IMG/VR virus record: IMGVR_UViG_3300047321_000489
Location: 1-37,603 of that record
Source: a virus
Reading direction: 5' to 3' (one strand)
DNA length: 37,603 nt
This document shows positions 12,938 to 20,044 of this stretch, piece after piece. The notes under the pieces were generated by a model, which saw nothing but the letters and a program-made list of their open reading frames with translations, made no database searches and was not told where the DNA came from. The translations under genes were made by a program, and so were the position numbers. Position 1 is the first letter of the stretch, and the number at the start of each line of letters is the position of its first letter.

Positions 12938-13686
12938 CGGTGGGGAGTCTCTTCGCGGGCATCGGCGGATTCGACTTGGGTTTCGAGCGCGCCGGGTTCG
13001 AGATTCGCTGGCAGGTTGAGATTAATCCATTCTGTCGGGCCGTGCTCGCGACGCACTGGCCGGCTGTGAGGCGCTACGAGGATGTCCGAACCGTTGGTCG
13101 AGAACTCGCAGATGTGGATGTTCTCTGCGGAGGATTTCCCTGTCAGCCCCATTCGGTTGCTGGCCGACGTGGCGGCGCTGACGACGAGCGCGACCTCTGG
13201 CCCGAGTACGCCCGACTCATTCGCGCACTTCAACCCCGATGGGTCGTGGCGGAAAACGTGCCAGGGCTTCCCTCAAGTGACGCTGGACGGTTCTTTGGAA
13301 CGGTTCTCGGAGACTTGGCCGCGTGCGGGTATGACGCGGAATGGGATTGCCTACCTGCGTCCGCCTTCGGCGCCCCTCACCGACGGGACCGAGTCTGGCT
13401 CGTTGCCTACATGGCCGACACCGACGAGTCGCGACCACAAGGACGGGACGGCGCAGTCCTGCCGGAACGTGCCGACGAATGGCCTGTTGGGCCGTGTCAT
13501 TCACCAGCGCGAATCTTTACCGACATCGACGGCGATTGTCGTCAGTGGGAGTTTGAACCCGACGTGGGTCGAGTGGCTCATGGGGTACCCGCTCGAGTGG
13601 ACCGTCTTAAAGGATTGGGCAACGCCATCGTCCCGCAAATCGCGGAATGGATCGCGCGGCGCATCCTAGAAGCAGAACGCCGATGA
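12934..13686 (+). CDS. dcm: DNA cytosine-5 methyltransferase
   Basis: 250 aa. C5-methyltransferase motifs in order: I, Ser-Leu-Phe-Ala-Gly-Ile-Gly-Gly-Phe-Asp (5-14); IV, Gly-Gly-Phe-Pro-Cys70-Gln with the catalytic Cys; VI, Glu107-Asn-Val; VIII, His-Arg-Arg-Asp-Arg-Val-Trp-Leu-Val-Ala (about 149-158); X, Gly-Leu-Gly-Asn-Ala-Ile-Val-Pro-Gln (about 227-235). The region between VIII and X, where the target-recognition domain sits, is short at about 70 residues. No restriction enzyme is adjacent, so this is likely an orphan phage methylase that protects the genome or controls expression. A second open frame lies inside it. Confidence 0.92.
   Translation: MTVGSLFAGIGGFDLGFERAGFEIRWQVEINPFCRAVLATHWPAVRRYEDVRTVGRELADVDVLCGGFPCQPHSVAGRRGGADDERDLWPEYARLIRALQPRWVVAENVPGLPSSDAGRFFGTVLGDLAACGYDAEWDCLPASAFGAPHRRDRVWLVAYMADTDESRPQGRDGAVLPERADEWPVGPCHSPARIFTDIDGDCRQWEFEPDVGRVAHGVPARVDRLKGLGNAIVPQIAEWIARRILEAERR
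13082..13669 (+). CDS. Gene nested in +1 frame inside the methyltransferase gene
   Basis: 195 aa, wholly within the methyltransferase gene and one base off its frame. It does not look like a shadow. The sequence is balanced and carries segments I recall from phage and bacterial proteins found with C5-methyltransferases: Trp-Pro-Arg-Ala-Gly-Met-Thr-Arg-Asn-Gly-Ile-Ala-Tyr (about 79-91), Pro-Thr-Pro-Thr-Ser-Arg-Asp-His-Lys-Asp-Gly (about 111-121), and Gly-Ser-Leu-Asn-Pro-Thr-Trp-Val-Glu-Trp-Leu-Met-Gly-Tyr-Pro (about 156-170). Both frames appear constrained at once. The start at 13082 is the first ATG; no strong ribosome-binding site is obvious. Function unknown. Confidence 0.6.
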   Translation: MSEPLVENSQMWMFSAEDFPVSPIRLLADVAALTTSATSGPSTPDSFAHFNPDGSWRKTCQGFPQVTLDGSLERFSETWPRAGMTRNGIAYLRPPSAPLTDGTESGSLPTWPTPTSRDHKDGTAQSCRNVPTNGLLGRVIHQRESLPTSTAIVVSGSLNPTWVEWLMGYPLEWTVLKDWATPSSRKSRNGSRGAS

Positions 13687-14141
13687 CGGTTGTGGAGTTC
13701 ACGGTCGTCGGCGTCGCGCAGCAGATGGGGTCGAAGCGCGCGTTCCTGATCAACGGCCACGCGAAGATCACCGACAGCAACCGCAATCTGAAAGCGTGGC
13801 AATACCTCGTGCGGCAGGGCGCGAGCCGGGCCATGCGCGAGCGGCCACAACTGGCCGGCGCCGTGCGGTTGACGGTCGCGATCCTGCTCCCGCGGCCGAA
13901 GTCGTTGCCGAAGAAGGTGGCTGCGCATACGAAGGCGCCCGACCTCGACAAGCTGGTCCGCGGCACGGCCGATGCGCTCTCGCAGATCGTGTTTGCCGAT
14001 GATTCGCAGGTCGTGGATTTGGTCGCGATGAAGCGGTACGCGCCGGCCGGGCTGGCGCCGCGCGTGACGATTCGGGTGGAGACGACGGCGGGCGCTGGCG
14101 TCCTCGCCAGTCAACAACCGCTGTTTGAGATGGTGCGCTGA
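13683..14141 (+). CDS. rusA: RusA-like Holliday junction resolvase
   Basis: 152 aa from the ATG at 13683 (ATGA overlap). RusA pattern: N-terminal beta strand with Lys-Arg-Ala-Phe, then Lys-Ala-Pro-Asp87-Leu-Asp89-Lys-Leu-Val-Arg-Gly-Thr-Ala-Asp-Ala-Leu, and Val-Phe-Ala-Asp106-Asp107-Ser-Gln-Val. The three acidic positions form the metal site in this family. It cuts four-way DNA junctions, here those made by RecT/YqaJ recombination or replication, clearing branches before packaging. Confidence 0.88.
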   Translation: MTVVEFTVVGVAQQMGSKRAFLINGHAKITDSNRNLKAWQYLVRQGASRAMRERPQLAGAVRLTVAILLPRPKSLPKKVAAHTKAPDLDKLVRGTADALSQIVFADDSQVVDLVAMKRYAPAGLAPRVTIRVETTAGAGVLASQQPLFEMVR

Positions 14142-14953
14142 TGCCTACGACCGACGTGTTCGACTTGAACGTACATCCTGCCGCCGACATCTTCCCGATG
14201 CTGTCGAACGAGGAACTCGACGACCTTGCGGCAGACATCAAGGCGAACGGCCTGCTCCAACCGCTCATCGTCGGAGTTCACGGGGAGGACTGCGTCCTGA
14301 TCGATGGCCGGAACCGGCGCGAGGCGTGTCGCCGCGCCGGCGTCGCACCGCGGGTGAAGGAACTGAACGGAATCGATCCGGTCACCTACATTCTTGCGAC
14401 GAATGTCAACCGGCGCCACCTGACCAAAGGTCAGCGGGCGATGGCGGTCGCGAAGCTGTACCCGGACCCGGAGAAGGGCGGACGGGGAAAAACTGTCACA
14501 AAAAATGTGGGGGTTTCTAGTCAGTACATCACAGAGGCCCGCACGGTCCTGCGCTGGCTCCCCGAGATCGCCGACGGCGTGATGGCCGGCACGAAGCCGC
14601 TCAACGACGCGTACGCGGAGGCGAAGCGGTTGAAAGAGCAAGAGGACGCTGAGCCGAGGCGGCTCGAGCGGTTGCGCGAGCGAGCGCCCGATCTCGCGTC
14701 GCGGGTCGATGACGGCATGGCGCTGGTGGAAGCGGAGTCGGCCTTCTTGACTCGACAGAGTACAGAACGGCGCGAACATCAGGCCCTACTCAGCACCATC
14801 GAGGGTCTGGAGACGTACGTGGATTTTTTCGCAGCCGGCCCGCGACGCGCGAACGTCGTGGCGTTGCTCCAGGAGTCGCCCGAGCGGGTGCGCGTCAAGG
14901 CGCTGTTTGAGGAGTGGATCGTGAACTTGTCGGAAACGAAGGAGTTGCTGTGA
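14141..14953 (+). CDS. ParB-like nuclease-domain protein
   Basis: 270 aa. The N-terminal ParB/sulfiredoxin-like domain (about 8-95) is clear: Glu-Leu-Asp-Asp-Leu-Ala-Ala-Asp-Ile-Lys-Ala-Asn-Gly-Leu-Leu-Gln-Pro-Leu, then Leu-Ile-Asp-Gly-Arg-Asn-Arg-Arg-Glu-Ala-Cys, and an Asn-Val-Asn-Arg-Arg-His-Leu-Thr-Lys-Gly-Gln-Arg segment. A helix-turn-helix-like middle and a long charged helical C-terminus follow. In phages these act as regulators or DNA-binding/modifying proteins, not usually in partition, since no ParA is nearby. Coupled to rusA upstream and the next gene downstream. Confidence 0.85.
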   Translation: MPTTDVFDLNVHPAADIFPMLSNEELDDLAADIKANGLLQPLIVGVHGEDCVLIDGRNRREACRRAGVAPRVKELNGIDPVTYILATNVNRRHLTKGQRAMAVAKLYPDPEKGGRGKTVTKNVGVSSQYITEARTVLRWLPEIADGVMAGTKPLNDAYAEAKRLKEQEDAEPRRLERLRERAPDLASRVDDGMALVEAESAFLTRQSTERREHQALLSTIEGLETYVDFFAAGPRRANVVALLQESPERVRVKALFEEWIVNLSETKELL

Positions 14954-15486
14954 CCACCAAGACATTGCGGCGGCTGTTGCGGGAGTTCATGCGTGCGGCC
15001 TTCGATAAGCAGTTGATCGGCAAGTGGGAGGACGAAGGGTATTTTCAGGCGCTCAAAACATCCATGACGGGCGTCGATCTGAACGAGCACATCGACGAGA
15101 TCCTGCGGATCTGCGTTCACCGCGACGTCTCGGAACGGGCGAAGCGACAGGTCTTTTTTCCCGATAAGACGGGGACGATCCAACTCGACCTGTTTACTGA
15201 GGATCTGGCCCGGCAGGTCGTCATCCGTCTCGGCGACGGGCTACGCGTGAAGATGTACGAAGCAACGGGCCTGGACTTTATGGGTCATCTGTTTGAGCAA
15301 CAGAAGGCGGTGATGCGAACCGCCACCCGCACCGACCTCACCCGGCAATTTCTCCAAACGTCCGTCGGGAAGCTCCTGCTCGAAGAACCCGCCTTGACGC
15401 TGCCCGACGCGATGAGGCAGTTCGAGTACTGGCCCGAACCGGACGACGAGCCCGCACCGCTCGCGCCGCATGACTCCGCCGCTTGA
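14950..15486 (+). CDS. Hypothetical protein, early operon
   Basis: 178 aa from GTG at 14950, which overlaps the stop before it (GTGA). An ATG at 14914 would give 190 aa but overlaps the previous gene. The N-terminal half is helical and basic; a central region has Gly-Thr-Ile-Gln-Leu-Asp-Leu-Phe and Arg-Val-Lys-Met-Tyr-Glu-Ala-Thr-Gly-Leu-Asp-Phe; the C-terminus is acidic and Pro-rich. Not recognised. Shared operon with rusA and the ParB-like gene suggests DNA metabolism. Confidence 0.65.
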   Translation: MTTKTLRRLLREFMRAAFDKQLIGKWEDEGYFQALKTSMTGVDLNEHIDEILRICVHRDVSERAKRQVFFPDKTGTIQLDLFTEDLARQVVIRLGDGLRVKMYEATGLDFMGHLFEQQKAVMRTATRTDLTRQFLQTSVGKLLLEEPALTLPDAMRQFEYWPEPDDEPAPLAPHDSAA

Positions 15487-15524
15487 CCTGGGCTCGGCAA
15501 CCGCAGCAACCGAAGGAGCGACAC

Positions 15525-16151
15525 ATGATGCACCGACTATTCGACGCCGGCAAGGTGCCGCTGACCTGCGACGCCATCGCCCACACGACCGAAAAGCGCA
15601 AGGATGGCGAGGTCAAGGTCATCGCGTTGACGCTGCGCGTGCAGCCGTTCGACGCGACGCTCGCGAGCGCGTTACATCCCGACGTGCGCGCGACCCTGTT
15701 CAAGCAGGGGAAAGATCCGTTTCCCCATCTCGCCCGCGTCAACTTCGAGCTCGGCGTCCCGCGGCAGGCGCTCGACATCTTCACGACGCCGGAGACGGCG
15801 AAGGCCACACGCCGAATCGACTAGGTGAAGATCGTCAGCCTCTACGCGCGCACCGAGAAGGGCGTGCTCGGGTACGGCTGCGTGTTCAAAGCCGTCTTCG
15901 GCCCGGTGTCTGACAAGGAGCTCGGGTTTTGTGAGGAGTGGCGGAACACGATGAAGTTCGTCACGTTCGAGGAGGCGGAGCCGAGCGCCGATTTTGACGA
16001 GCCCCACGACGACGCCGACGCAGACGAGGGGGACGACGAGCAGAGCATGCTGCTGCCGCCAGCCGAGTTCGAGACGGAGGCCGACGGCGCCCCGGTCGAG
16101 CCGCCGCCGGCCGCGGCGCCGGCGAGTCGGGCGAGACGCGCGCACGCGTAG
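15525..16151 (+). pseudogene. Conserved phage protein interrupted by one in-frame TAG
   Basis: AAGGAG precedes the ATG at 15525. The first part, 99 aa, ends at TAG 15822-15824. The same frame then continues from GTG at 15825 for 108 more codons, with Tyr-Ala-Arg-Thr-Glu-Lys-Gly-Val-Leu-Gly-Tyr-Gly-Cys-Val-Phe-Lys-Ala and Gly-Pro-Val-Ser-Asp-Lys-Glu-Leu. The two halves in that order match a phage protein I recall as one chain of about 150-210 aa. Changing TAG to CAG would restore a 208-residue protein. No ribosome-binding site precedes the GTG. Readthrough, restart, mutation or read error are all possible. Function unknown. Confidence 0.65.
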
Positions 16152-16155
16152 GCAG

Positions 16156-16407
16156 ATGGGGACCAGGCGCACGCAGGCACGGGGCGCGGTGCGATCAGCT
16201 GATCCCGTCGCGCGTCTGGCGACGCTGCGCGCCGAGGGGCAAACGGTGTACTGGCTGGCCGCGAGCGGGCGCGACCTCGCGGCGCTGCTGCAGGGGGTCG
16301 TGCGCGACGGGGTCCGCACGCAGGCGATCCGCCTCCTGCATCGCGATCACGTCGAAACCGACGCGATGTACGCGACGCGGCGGGCGCAAGAGGACGACGG
16401 AGGCTAA
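16156..16407 (+). CDS. Hypothetical protein
   Basis: 83 aa from the ATG at 16156, 4 bp after the previous stop. A basic N-terminus is followed by a compact fold with Gln-Thr-Val-Tyr-Trp-Leu-Ala-Ala-Ser-Gly-Arg-Asp and Val-Arg-Thr-Gln-Ala-Ile-Arg-Leu-Leu-His-Arg. Not recognised. Longer readings upstream overlap the previous gene. Confidence 0.55.
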   Translation: MGTRRTQARGAVRSADPVARLATLRAEGQTVYWLAASGRDLAALLQGVVRDGVRTQAIRLLHRDHVETDAMYATRRAQEDDGG

Positions 16408-16428
16408 GCACGAGGGGAGGATAGCTCG

Positions 16429-16704
16429 ATGCCTGATGAACACGTGGCCGCGCTCTTGGCCGCCCTCAGCGCGGAGATCGCGCATCTGGAACACTTGGTG
16501 CGGGAGTTCGATGATCAGCACGCCCTGCGGAACCAGGCGATCCACGCCCGGCTCGGCGACCTCGAGGATCTGATTCTCGGGGAGCGGCAGACGCAGGCGT
16601 TCACCGGGCATGCGCAGGTGCCGGCGCTCGGGCGCGTGCCGCTGACCCTGCAGCGCGCCGAGCCGCCGCTCCGGCGCGTGCCGCCGCGCGATGAGCCGGC
16701 GTGA
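16429..16704 (+). CDS. Hypothetical protein with N-terminal coiled helix
   Basis: 91 aa, preceded by GGGAGG eight bases before the ATG. Residues about 5-55 are continuous amphipathic helix (Val-Ala-Ala-Leu-Leu-Ala-Ala-Leu-Ser-Ala-Glu-Ile-Ala-His-Leu-Glu), probably a coiled coil; the rest is Pro/Arg-rich and likely disordered. Function unknown. Confidence 0.6.
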   Translation: MPDEHVAALLAALSAEIAHLEHLVREFDDQHALRNQAIHARLGDLEDLILGERQTQAFTGHAQVPALGRVPLTLQRAEPPLRRVPPRDEPA

Positions 16705-16721
16705 TTGAATGAGGGTACGCG

Positions 16722-16949
16722 ATGAGGACGGCCGTCTGTGCGACGTGCGGCCAGATATTCCAACCGACGCGCCGCGGACAGCAACGGCACGAGCACTGTC
16801 CGGACTGCCGGCGGTGGCGGTTCCACCGACTGCGAAGCAACCTCCCCGCCCCAACGCCGCCCGCGCCCGTGCCCCGACGCATGACGCGCGGCGGTACGTG
16901 GCCCGAACTGGTCGCCGCGGAGCTGGACAAGCGCGAGCGTGGGCGATAG
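16722..16949 (+). CDS. Small zinc-finger protein
   Basis: 75 aa, preceded by GAGGG. Residues about 6-32 hold Cys-Ala-Thr-Cys-Gly, then His-Glu-His-Cys-Pro-Asp-Cys-Arg-Arg: four Cys in two Cys-x2-Cys pairs, a zinc-ribbon/finger. The C-terminus is a basic Pro-rich linker and short helix. Encoded immediately before terminase, where small HNH or zinc proteins often assist packaging. No HNH catalytic motif is visible. Confidence 0.7.
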   Translation: MRTAVCATCGQIFQPTRRGQQRHEHCPDCRRWRFHRLRSNLPAPTPPAPVPRRMTRGGTWPELVAAELDKRERGR

Positions 16950-16958
16950 GACGACCGT

Positions 16959-17456
16959 ATGGCGAAGCGCAAACTGAAAGACTTGAATAAATCCGCGTCC
17001 CTGAATGGCGGGAAACGGCCGGGCGCGGGCATGCCGCAAGGGCATATCACGCGCAAAACGCGCGCCCGCAAAGCCGCCGAGGCCCGCGTGATCGCCGAAG
17101 CCGGCTTGACGGCGGCGCGGGTGCTCGAGGAGCTGCGGCGCATCGCGTTCTCCGATATCCGCCAGGTGTTCACCGAGGGCGGCGCCCTCAAGCCGGTGTA
17201 CACCTTGGGCGACGAGGCGGCGACGGCGCTCGCGTCGGTCGAGGTGGTGATCAAGAACGTCGCGGCCGGCGACGGGCAGCAGGACGTGGTGCATAAGATC
17301 AAGTTCTGGGACAAGGTGCGGGCGCTCGAGGCGCTCGGGAAGCACTTCGGCCTGTTTGTCGAACAGATCGAGTTGAGCGAGGCGACGGCGGAGGCACGGG
17401 TGGCGCGGTTGATGGCGGCCCGGCGCCGCGTCGGGGACGAGCCAGAGGAGGCGTGA
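16959..17456 (+). CDS. terS: Terminase small subunit
   Basis: 165 aa. A Lys/Arg-rich N-terminus and Gly-Gly-Lys-Arg-Pro-Gly-Ala-Gly are followed by Leu-Glu-Glu-Leu-Arg-Arg-Ile-Ala-Phe-Ser-Asp-Ile-Arg (about 52-64), Ala-Ser-Val-Glu-Val-Val-Ile-Lys (about 90-97) and Lys-Phe-Trp-Asp-Lys-Val-Arg-Ala-Leu-Glu-Ala-Leu-Gly-Lys-His. This is the pattern of small terminase subunits that bind the packaging site and feed DNA to TerL. Position one gene before TerL agrees. Confidence 0.85.
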   Translation: MAKRKLKDLNKSASLNGGKRPGAGMPQGHITRKTRARKAAEARVIAEAGLTAARVLEELRRIAFSDIRQVFTEGGALKPVYTLGDEAATALASVEVVIKNVAAGDGQQDVVHKIKFWDKVRALEALGKHFGLFVEQIELSEATAEARVARLMAARRRVGDEPEEA

Positions 17457-17635
17457 TGGTATTGCCGGATGCGGACACAGTCGCGGCGGCGGGGAATCTG
17501 GACGTGGAGACGGTGCGGGCGGTCTATGCGGCGATTGCCGCCGCGATTGAGCCCGAGCCGGTCACGCCGGAGTCGGAGCGGTGGCAATTGCCGGAGATGA
17601 AAGCCTCCGTGACGCGGCCGGGCCCAGACGCGTGA
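17456..17635 (+). CDS. Small protein between terS and terL
   Basis: 59 aa from ATG at 17456 (a GTG sits at 17453). The N-terminal half is helical, Ala-Gly-Asn-Leu-Asp-Val-Glu-Thr-Val-Arg-Ala-Val-Tyr-Ala-Ala-Ile; the C-terminal half is Pro/Glu-rich. It overlaps terS at one side and terL at the other (GTGA), so it is very likely translated. Function unknown; a packaging accessory is possible. Confidence 0.6.
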   Translation: MVLPDADTVAAAGNLDVETVRAVYAAIAAAIEPEPVTPESERWQLPEMKASVTRPGPDA

Positions 17636-19128
17636 TCGCCGGCGGCCCGCGGTCCACGCTTGCGGCGGCCGAGTCGGCGATTGCCGACTTCGCGGCGTCG
17701 TGCTACGCCGATCCGCTGCGGTGGGTACTCGGGGCATTTCCGTGGGGTGAGCCCGGACCGCTCGAGGACGAGCCCGGCCCCGACGACAACCAAACCGAGT
17801 TTCTCGAGTCGCTCGGGGGCGAGATCCGGCGCCGCGGCTTCAACGGCGTGACGCCGGTGATGCCGATTCAGATGGCCGAAACCTCCGGTCACGGGACCGG
17901 CAAGAGCGCGCTCGGCGGCTGGCTCGTCAGTTTCCTGATGTCGACGCGCCCGCATTGCGATCTCACGGTCACGGCGGGCACGTATACGCAGCTCGAGGCG
18001 CGGACGTGGCCCGCGATCAAGTTCTGGACCAAGCTCGCGCTCACGGCACCCTGGTTCGACGTCATGGAGGGCGGGATCTACTCGAAGGACTTTCCGGATA
18101 CCTGGAAATGCCAGATGCAGACGTGCAAGAAGCAGAACGCGCAGGCGTTCGCCGGCCAGCACGCGAAGCGATCGACGTCGGGCTACATCTTCGATGAAGC
18201 CTCCGAAGTGCCGGATGAGGTGTGGACGACGGCCTACGGCGGGCTGACCGACGGCGAGCCGATGATGTTCGCGTGGGGGCAACCGGTCCGGAATACGGGC
18301 GAGTTCTACCGCGTGTGCTTCGGCAACTTGGCGGCGCGCTGGAACCAACGGCGCGTGGACGGACGGACGTCACGGTTCACGAACAAGGATCTGATCGCCC
18401 AGTGGATCGCGGACTACGGGATCGACTCCGATTTCGTCAAGGTCCGCGTGCTCGGGTTGCCGCCGTCAGCGTCCGAGCTCCAATACATCGATCAGGGGCG
18501 GGTCGACGCGGCGCGCAAGCGCGTCCAGCAGGCGCTCCCGGATGATCCGCTCGTGGCCGGGTTCGACGTCAGCGGCGGCGGGCGGGCGTGGAACGTCATC
18601 CGCTTCCGGCGCGGGCTGGATGGCCGCGTGCGCCCGCCGATCCGGCTGCCGGGCGAGGCCGATCCGGACCGATCGGCCCGCGTGGCGCTGTGCGCCGAGC
18701 TCCTGAGCGACCGCCGGCCGGGCTCCGAGCTCGCGGCGCTGTTTGTCGATGCCGCGTTCGGGGCGCCGATTGTGGTGCGGCTCCAGGCGCTCGGCTTTAC
18801 GAACGTCTTCGAGGTCAATTTTGGCGGTGCCAGCCCCGACCCGCATCAGCTCAACATGCGCGCGTTCATGTACGCGCAGGCGAAGCAATGGCTGCTGCTC
18901 GGGTCGATTCCGGACGACGAGGCGCTCTGTGAGCAGTTGGGCCTGCCGGGGTATCACCTGAACCAAAGCGGCAAGCTGGTGATCGAGAGTAAAGCGTCGA
19001 TTCAGGCGCGCGGGGAGAGCTCGCCCGACGATGCGGACGCGTTGTGTCTGACGTTCGCGCAGGCGGTGGCGCCGCCGCGGCCGACGACCGCGGCGCGGCC
19101 GCCGGTGGCGCGCTCGCGGTGGGGCTGA
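17632..19128 (+). CDS. terL: Terminase large subunit
   Basis: 498 aa from GTG at 17632. ATPase: Walker A Ser-Gly-His-Gly-Thr-Gly-Lys91-Ser, Walker B Gly-Tyr-Ile-Phe-Asp188-Glu189. Nuclease (RNase H-like): Gly-Phe-Asp312-Val-Ser-Gly-Gly, Leu-Phe-Val-Asp373-Ala-Ala-Phe-Gly, and Ser-Pro-Asp466-Asp467-Ala-Asp469. It pumps DNA into the prohead through the portal and cuts the concatemer. The length is typical. Its class would predict headful or site-specific packaging, but the assignment needs a phylogeny. Confidence 0.95.
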   Translation: MIAGGPRSTLAAAESAIADFAASCYADPLRWVLGAFPWGEPGPLEDEPGPDDNQTEFLESLGGEIRRRGFNGVTPVMPIQMAETSGHGTGKSALGGWLVSFLMSTRPHCDLTVTAGTYTQLEARTWPAIKFWTKLALTAPWFDVMEGGIYSKDFPDTWKCQMQTCKKQNAQAFAGQHAKRSTSGYIFDEASEVPDEVWTTAYGGLTDGEPMMFAWGQPVRNTGEFYRVCFGNLAARWNQRRVDGRTSRFTNKDLIAQWIADYGIDSDFVKVRVLGLPPSASELQYIDQGRVDAARKRVQQALPDDPLVAGFDVSGGGRAWNVIRFRRGLDGRVRPPIRLPGEADPDRSARVALCAELLSDRRPGSELAALFVDAAFGAPIVVRLQALGFTNVFEVNFGGASPDPHQLNMRAFMYAQAKQWLLLGSIPDDEALCEQLGLPGYHLNQSGKLVIESKASIQARGESSPDDADALCLTFAQAVAPPRPTTAARPPVARSRWG

Positions 19129-19146
19129 TGCGGTCCGGGAGATCTG

Positions 19147-19434
19147 ATGAAGACGACGCGCCGTATCACGGGCGAGTTTCTGGATGCGATGTGCGACCTC
19201 GTCCACGCCGCCAGCTTCATGCATTGGGTCCATGCGATGGAGCAGGACGAGCAGAACGACGGTGACTATTCGTTCCGAAACGCCATCATGCGGGCTCGCG
19301 AGGAACTCATGGCGTTAGATGTCGGGATCACCCTGCCGACGGTCGATGAAGCGCATCAGCAGTTTGTCGATACGCTGGGCTTGTCGAGCGAGGAGTTTAT
19401 CGCGCGGCTGGGGGGACATCTGCCGAAAACATGA
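19147..19434 (+). CDS. Hypothetical protein after terL
   Basis: 95 aa, helical, with Phe-Leu-Asp-Ala-Met-Cys-Asp-Leu-Val-His-Ala-Ala-Ser-Phe-Met-His-Trp-Val-His and Ser-Ser-Glu-Glu-Phe-Ile-Ala-Arg-Leu. Composition is less GC-driven than its neighbours. Not recognised. It is the last rightward gene before the leftward toxin-antitoxin pair and may be part of the same inserted segment. Confidence 0.6.
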   Translation: MKTTRRITGEFLDAMCDLVHAASFMHWVHAMEQDEQNDGDYSFRNAIMRAREELMALDVGITLPTVDEAHQQFVDTLGLSSEEFIARLGGHLPKT

Positions 19435-19462
19435 GCTTAAAGCCTGCACTGCAACCGAAACG

Positions 19463-19777
19463 CTAACCCGCGACGCCCTTCTTCTCGAGCGCGTCCGCCA
19501 TCCGGATCTTGATCAACGACTGCCGCGTCACGCCGAGGCGTGTCGCTTCGGCGTCAATCGCCTGCAGCATGTCGATCGTGAAATCGACATTGACGCGCTG
19601 CACCTCGCGACCCGGACGCCGCGCCGCGCTCCAATCGATGTGCTCGCTCACGTCTTCGCCGGCGTTGAACTTCGCGTCGAATTCCTCGGTGGTAATAGGT
19701 TTAGTCGCGGGCTTCGTATTGGCGCCGCTCTTGTGCCCTCGCGTGACGGACCGAGATGAGGCGGATGTGGTTTTCAT
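19463..19777 (-). CDS. brnA: BrnA-like antitoxin
   Basis: 104 aa from the ATG at 19777. The C-terminal half has a ribbon-helix-helix pattern: Val-Gln-Arg-Val-Asn-Val-Asp-Phe-Thr-Ile-Asp-Met-Leu-Gln-Ala-Ile-Asp-Ala-Glu-Ala, then Gly-Val-Thr-Arg-Gln-Ser-Leu-Ile-Lys-Ile-Arg. Before it lies Glu-Asp-Val-Ser-Glu-His-Ile-Asp-Trp, the toxin-binding type segment. In BrnTA systems BrnA neutralises BrnT and represses the operon. It overlaps the brnT 3' end by 77 bp, more than usual. Confidence 0.85.
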   Translation of the reverse strand: MKTTSASSRSVTRGHKSGANTKPATKPITTEEFDAKFNAGEDVSEHIDWSAARRPGREVQRVNVDFTIDMLQAIDAEATRLGVTRQSLIKIRMADALEKKGVAG

Positions 19778-19985
19778 GGCGATAGGTGTAGATGGCTGAC
19801 CAAACGGTGTTGTCGATGCGGCCGACTGCGAGATAGCGCAGCTCGCCGAGTGATTTCGCCGGGGCGTCGATGAGGCAAGCCGGGTCATCCCACAAACGGC
19901 GTGCCGCGATGAAGTCGATGCCGTGTTTCCGAAGATTGATCGCTTCCTTGCGCCGGTCATACCCATCGTCAAACACCGGCGTCAT
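19701..19985 (-). CDS. brnT: BrnT-like ribonuclease toxin
   Basis: 94 aa. BrnT pattern: Arg-Arg-Lys-Glu-Ala-Ile-Asn-Leu-Arg-Lys-His-Gly-Ile-Asp-Phe (about 11-25), Ala-Arg-Arg-Leu-Trp-Asp-Asp-Pro, Leu-Arg-Tyr-Leu-Ala-Val-Gly-Arg-Ile, and Ile-Arg-Leu-Ile-Ser-Val-Arg-His-Ala-Arg-Ala-Gln-Glu-Arg-Arg-Gln-Tyr. The family is a RelE-fold RNase that stops translation. The standard order toxin then antitoxin is kept. It sits on the minus strand between terL and portal, so it is a self-contained accessory cassette, perhaps for prophage maintenance or exclusion of other phages. Confidence 0.88.
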   Translation of the reverse strand: MTPVFDDGYDRRKEAINLRKHGIDFIAARRLWDDPACLIDAPAKSLGELRYLAVGRIDNTVWSAIYTYRHENHIRLISVRHARAQERRQYEARD

Positions 19986-20010
19986 GTGATATAGAAATTA
20001 TACCATGAAG
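19986..20010 (-). promoter_or_regulatory. brnTA promoter with extended -10
   Basis: On the minus strand TATAAT (20002-19997), preceded by TGG, gives an extended -10 box directly before the brnT ATG at 19985. No good -35 is seen, as often with extended -10 promoters. A start about 7 bp downstream would leave almost no leader. The TATAATTTCTATA sequence is near-palindromic, a likely site for the BrnTA repressor complex. Confidence 0.65.
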
Positions 20011-20044
20011 AGCCGCAACCTCCGGGGCGATGCCCTAAATTTAC

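Noticed and set aside
15822-15824. Genome-wide reassignment of TAG
   Set aside because: TAG ends several intact structural genes (coat, adaptor, the 77-aa gene at 25795, the GNAT fusion, the 455-aa protein), each immediately followed by another gene's start.
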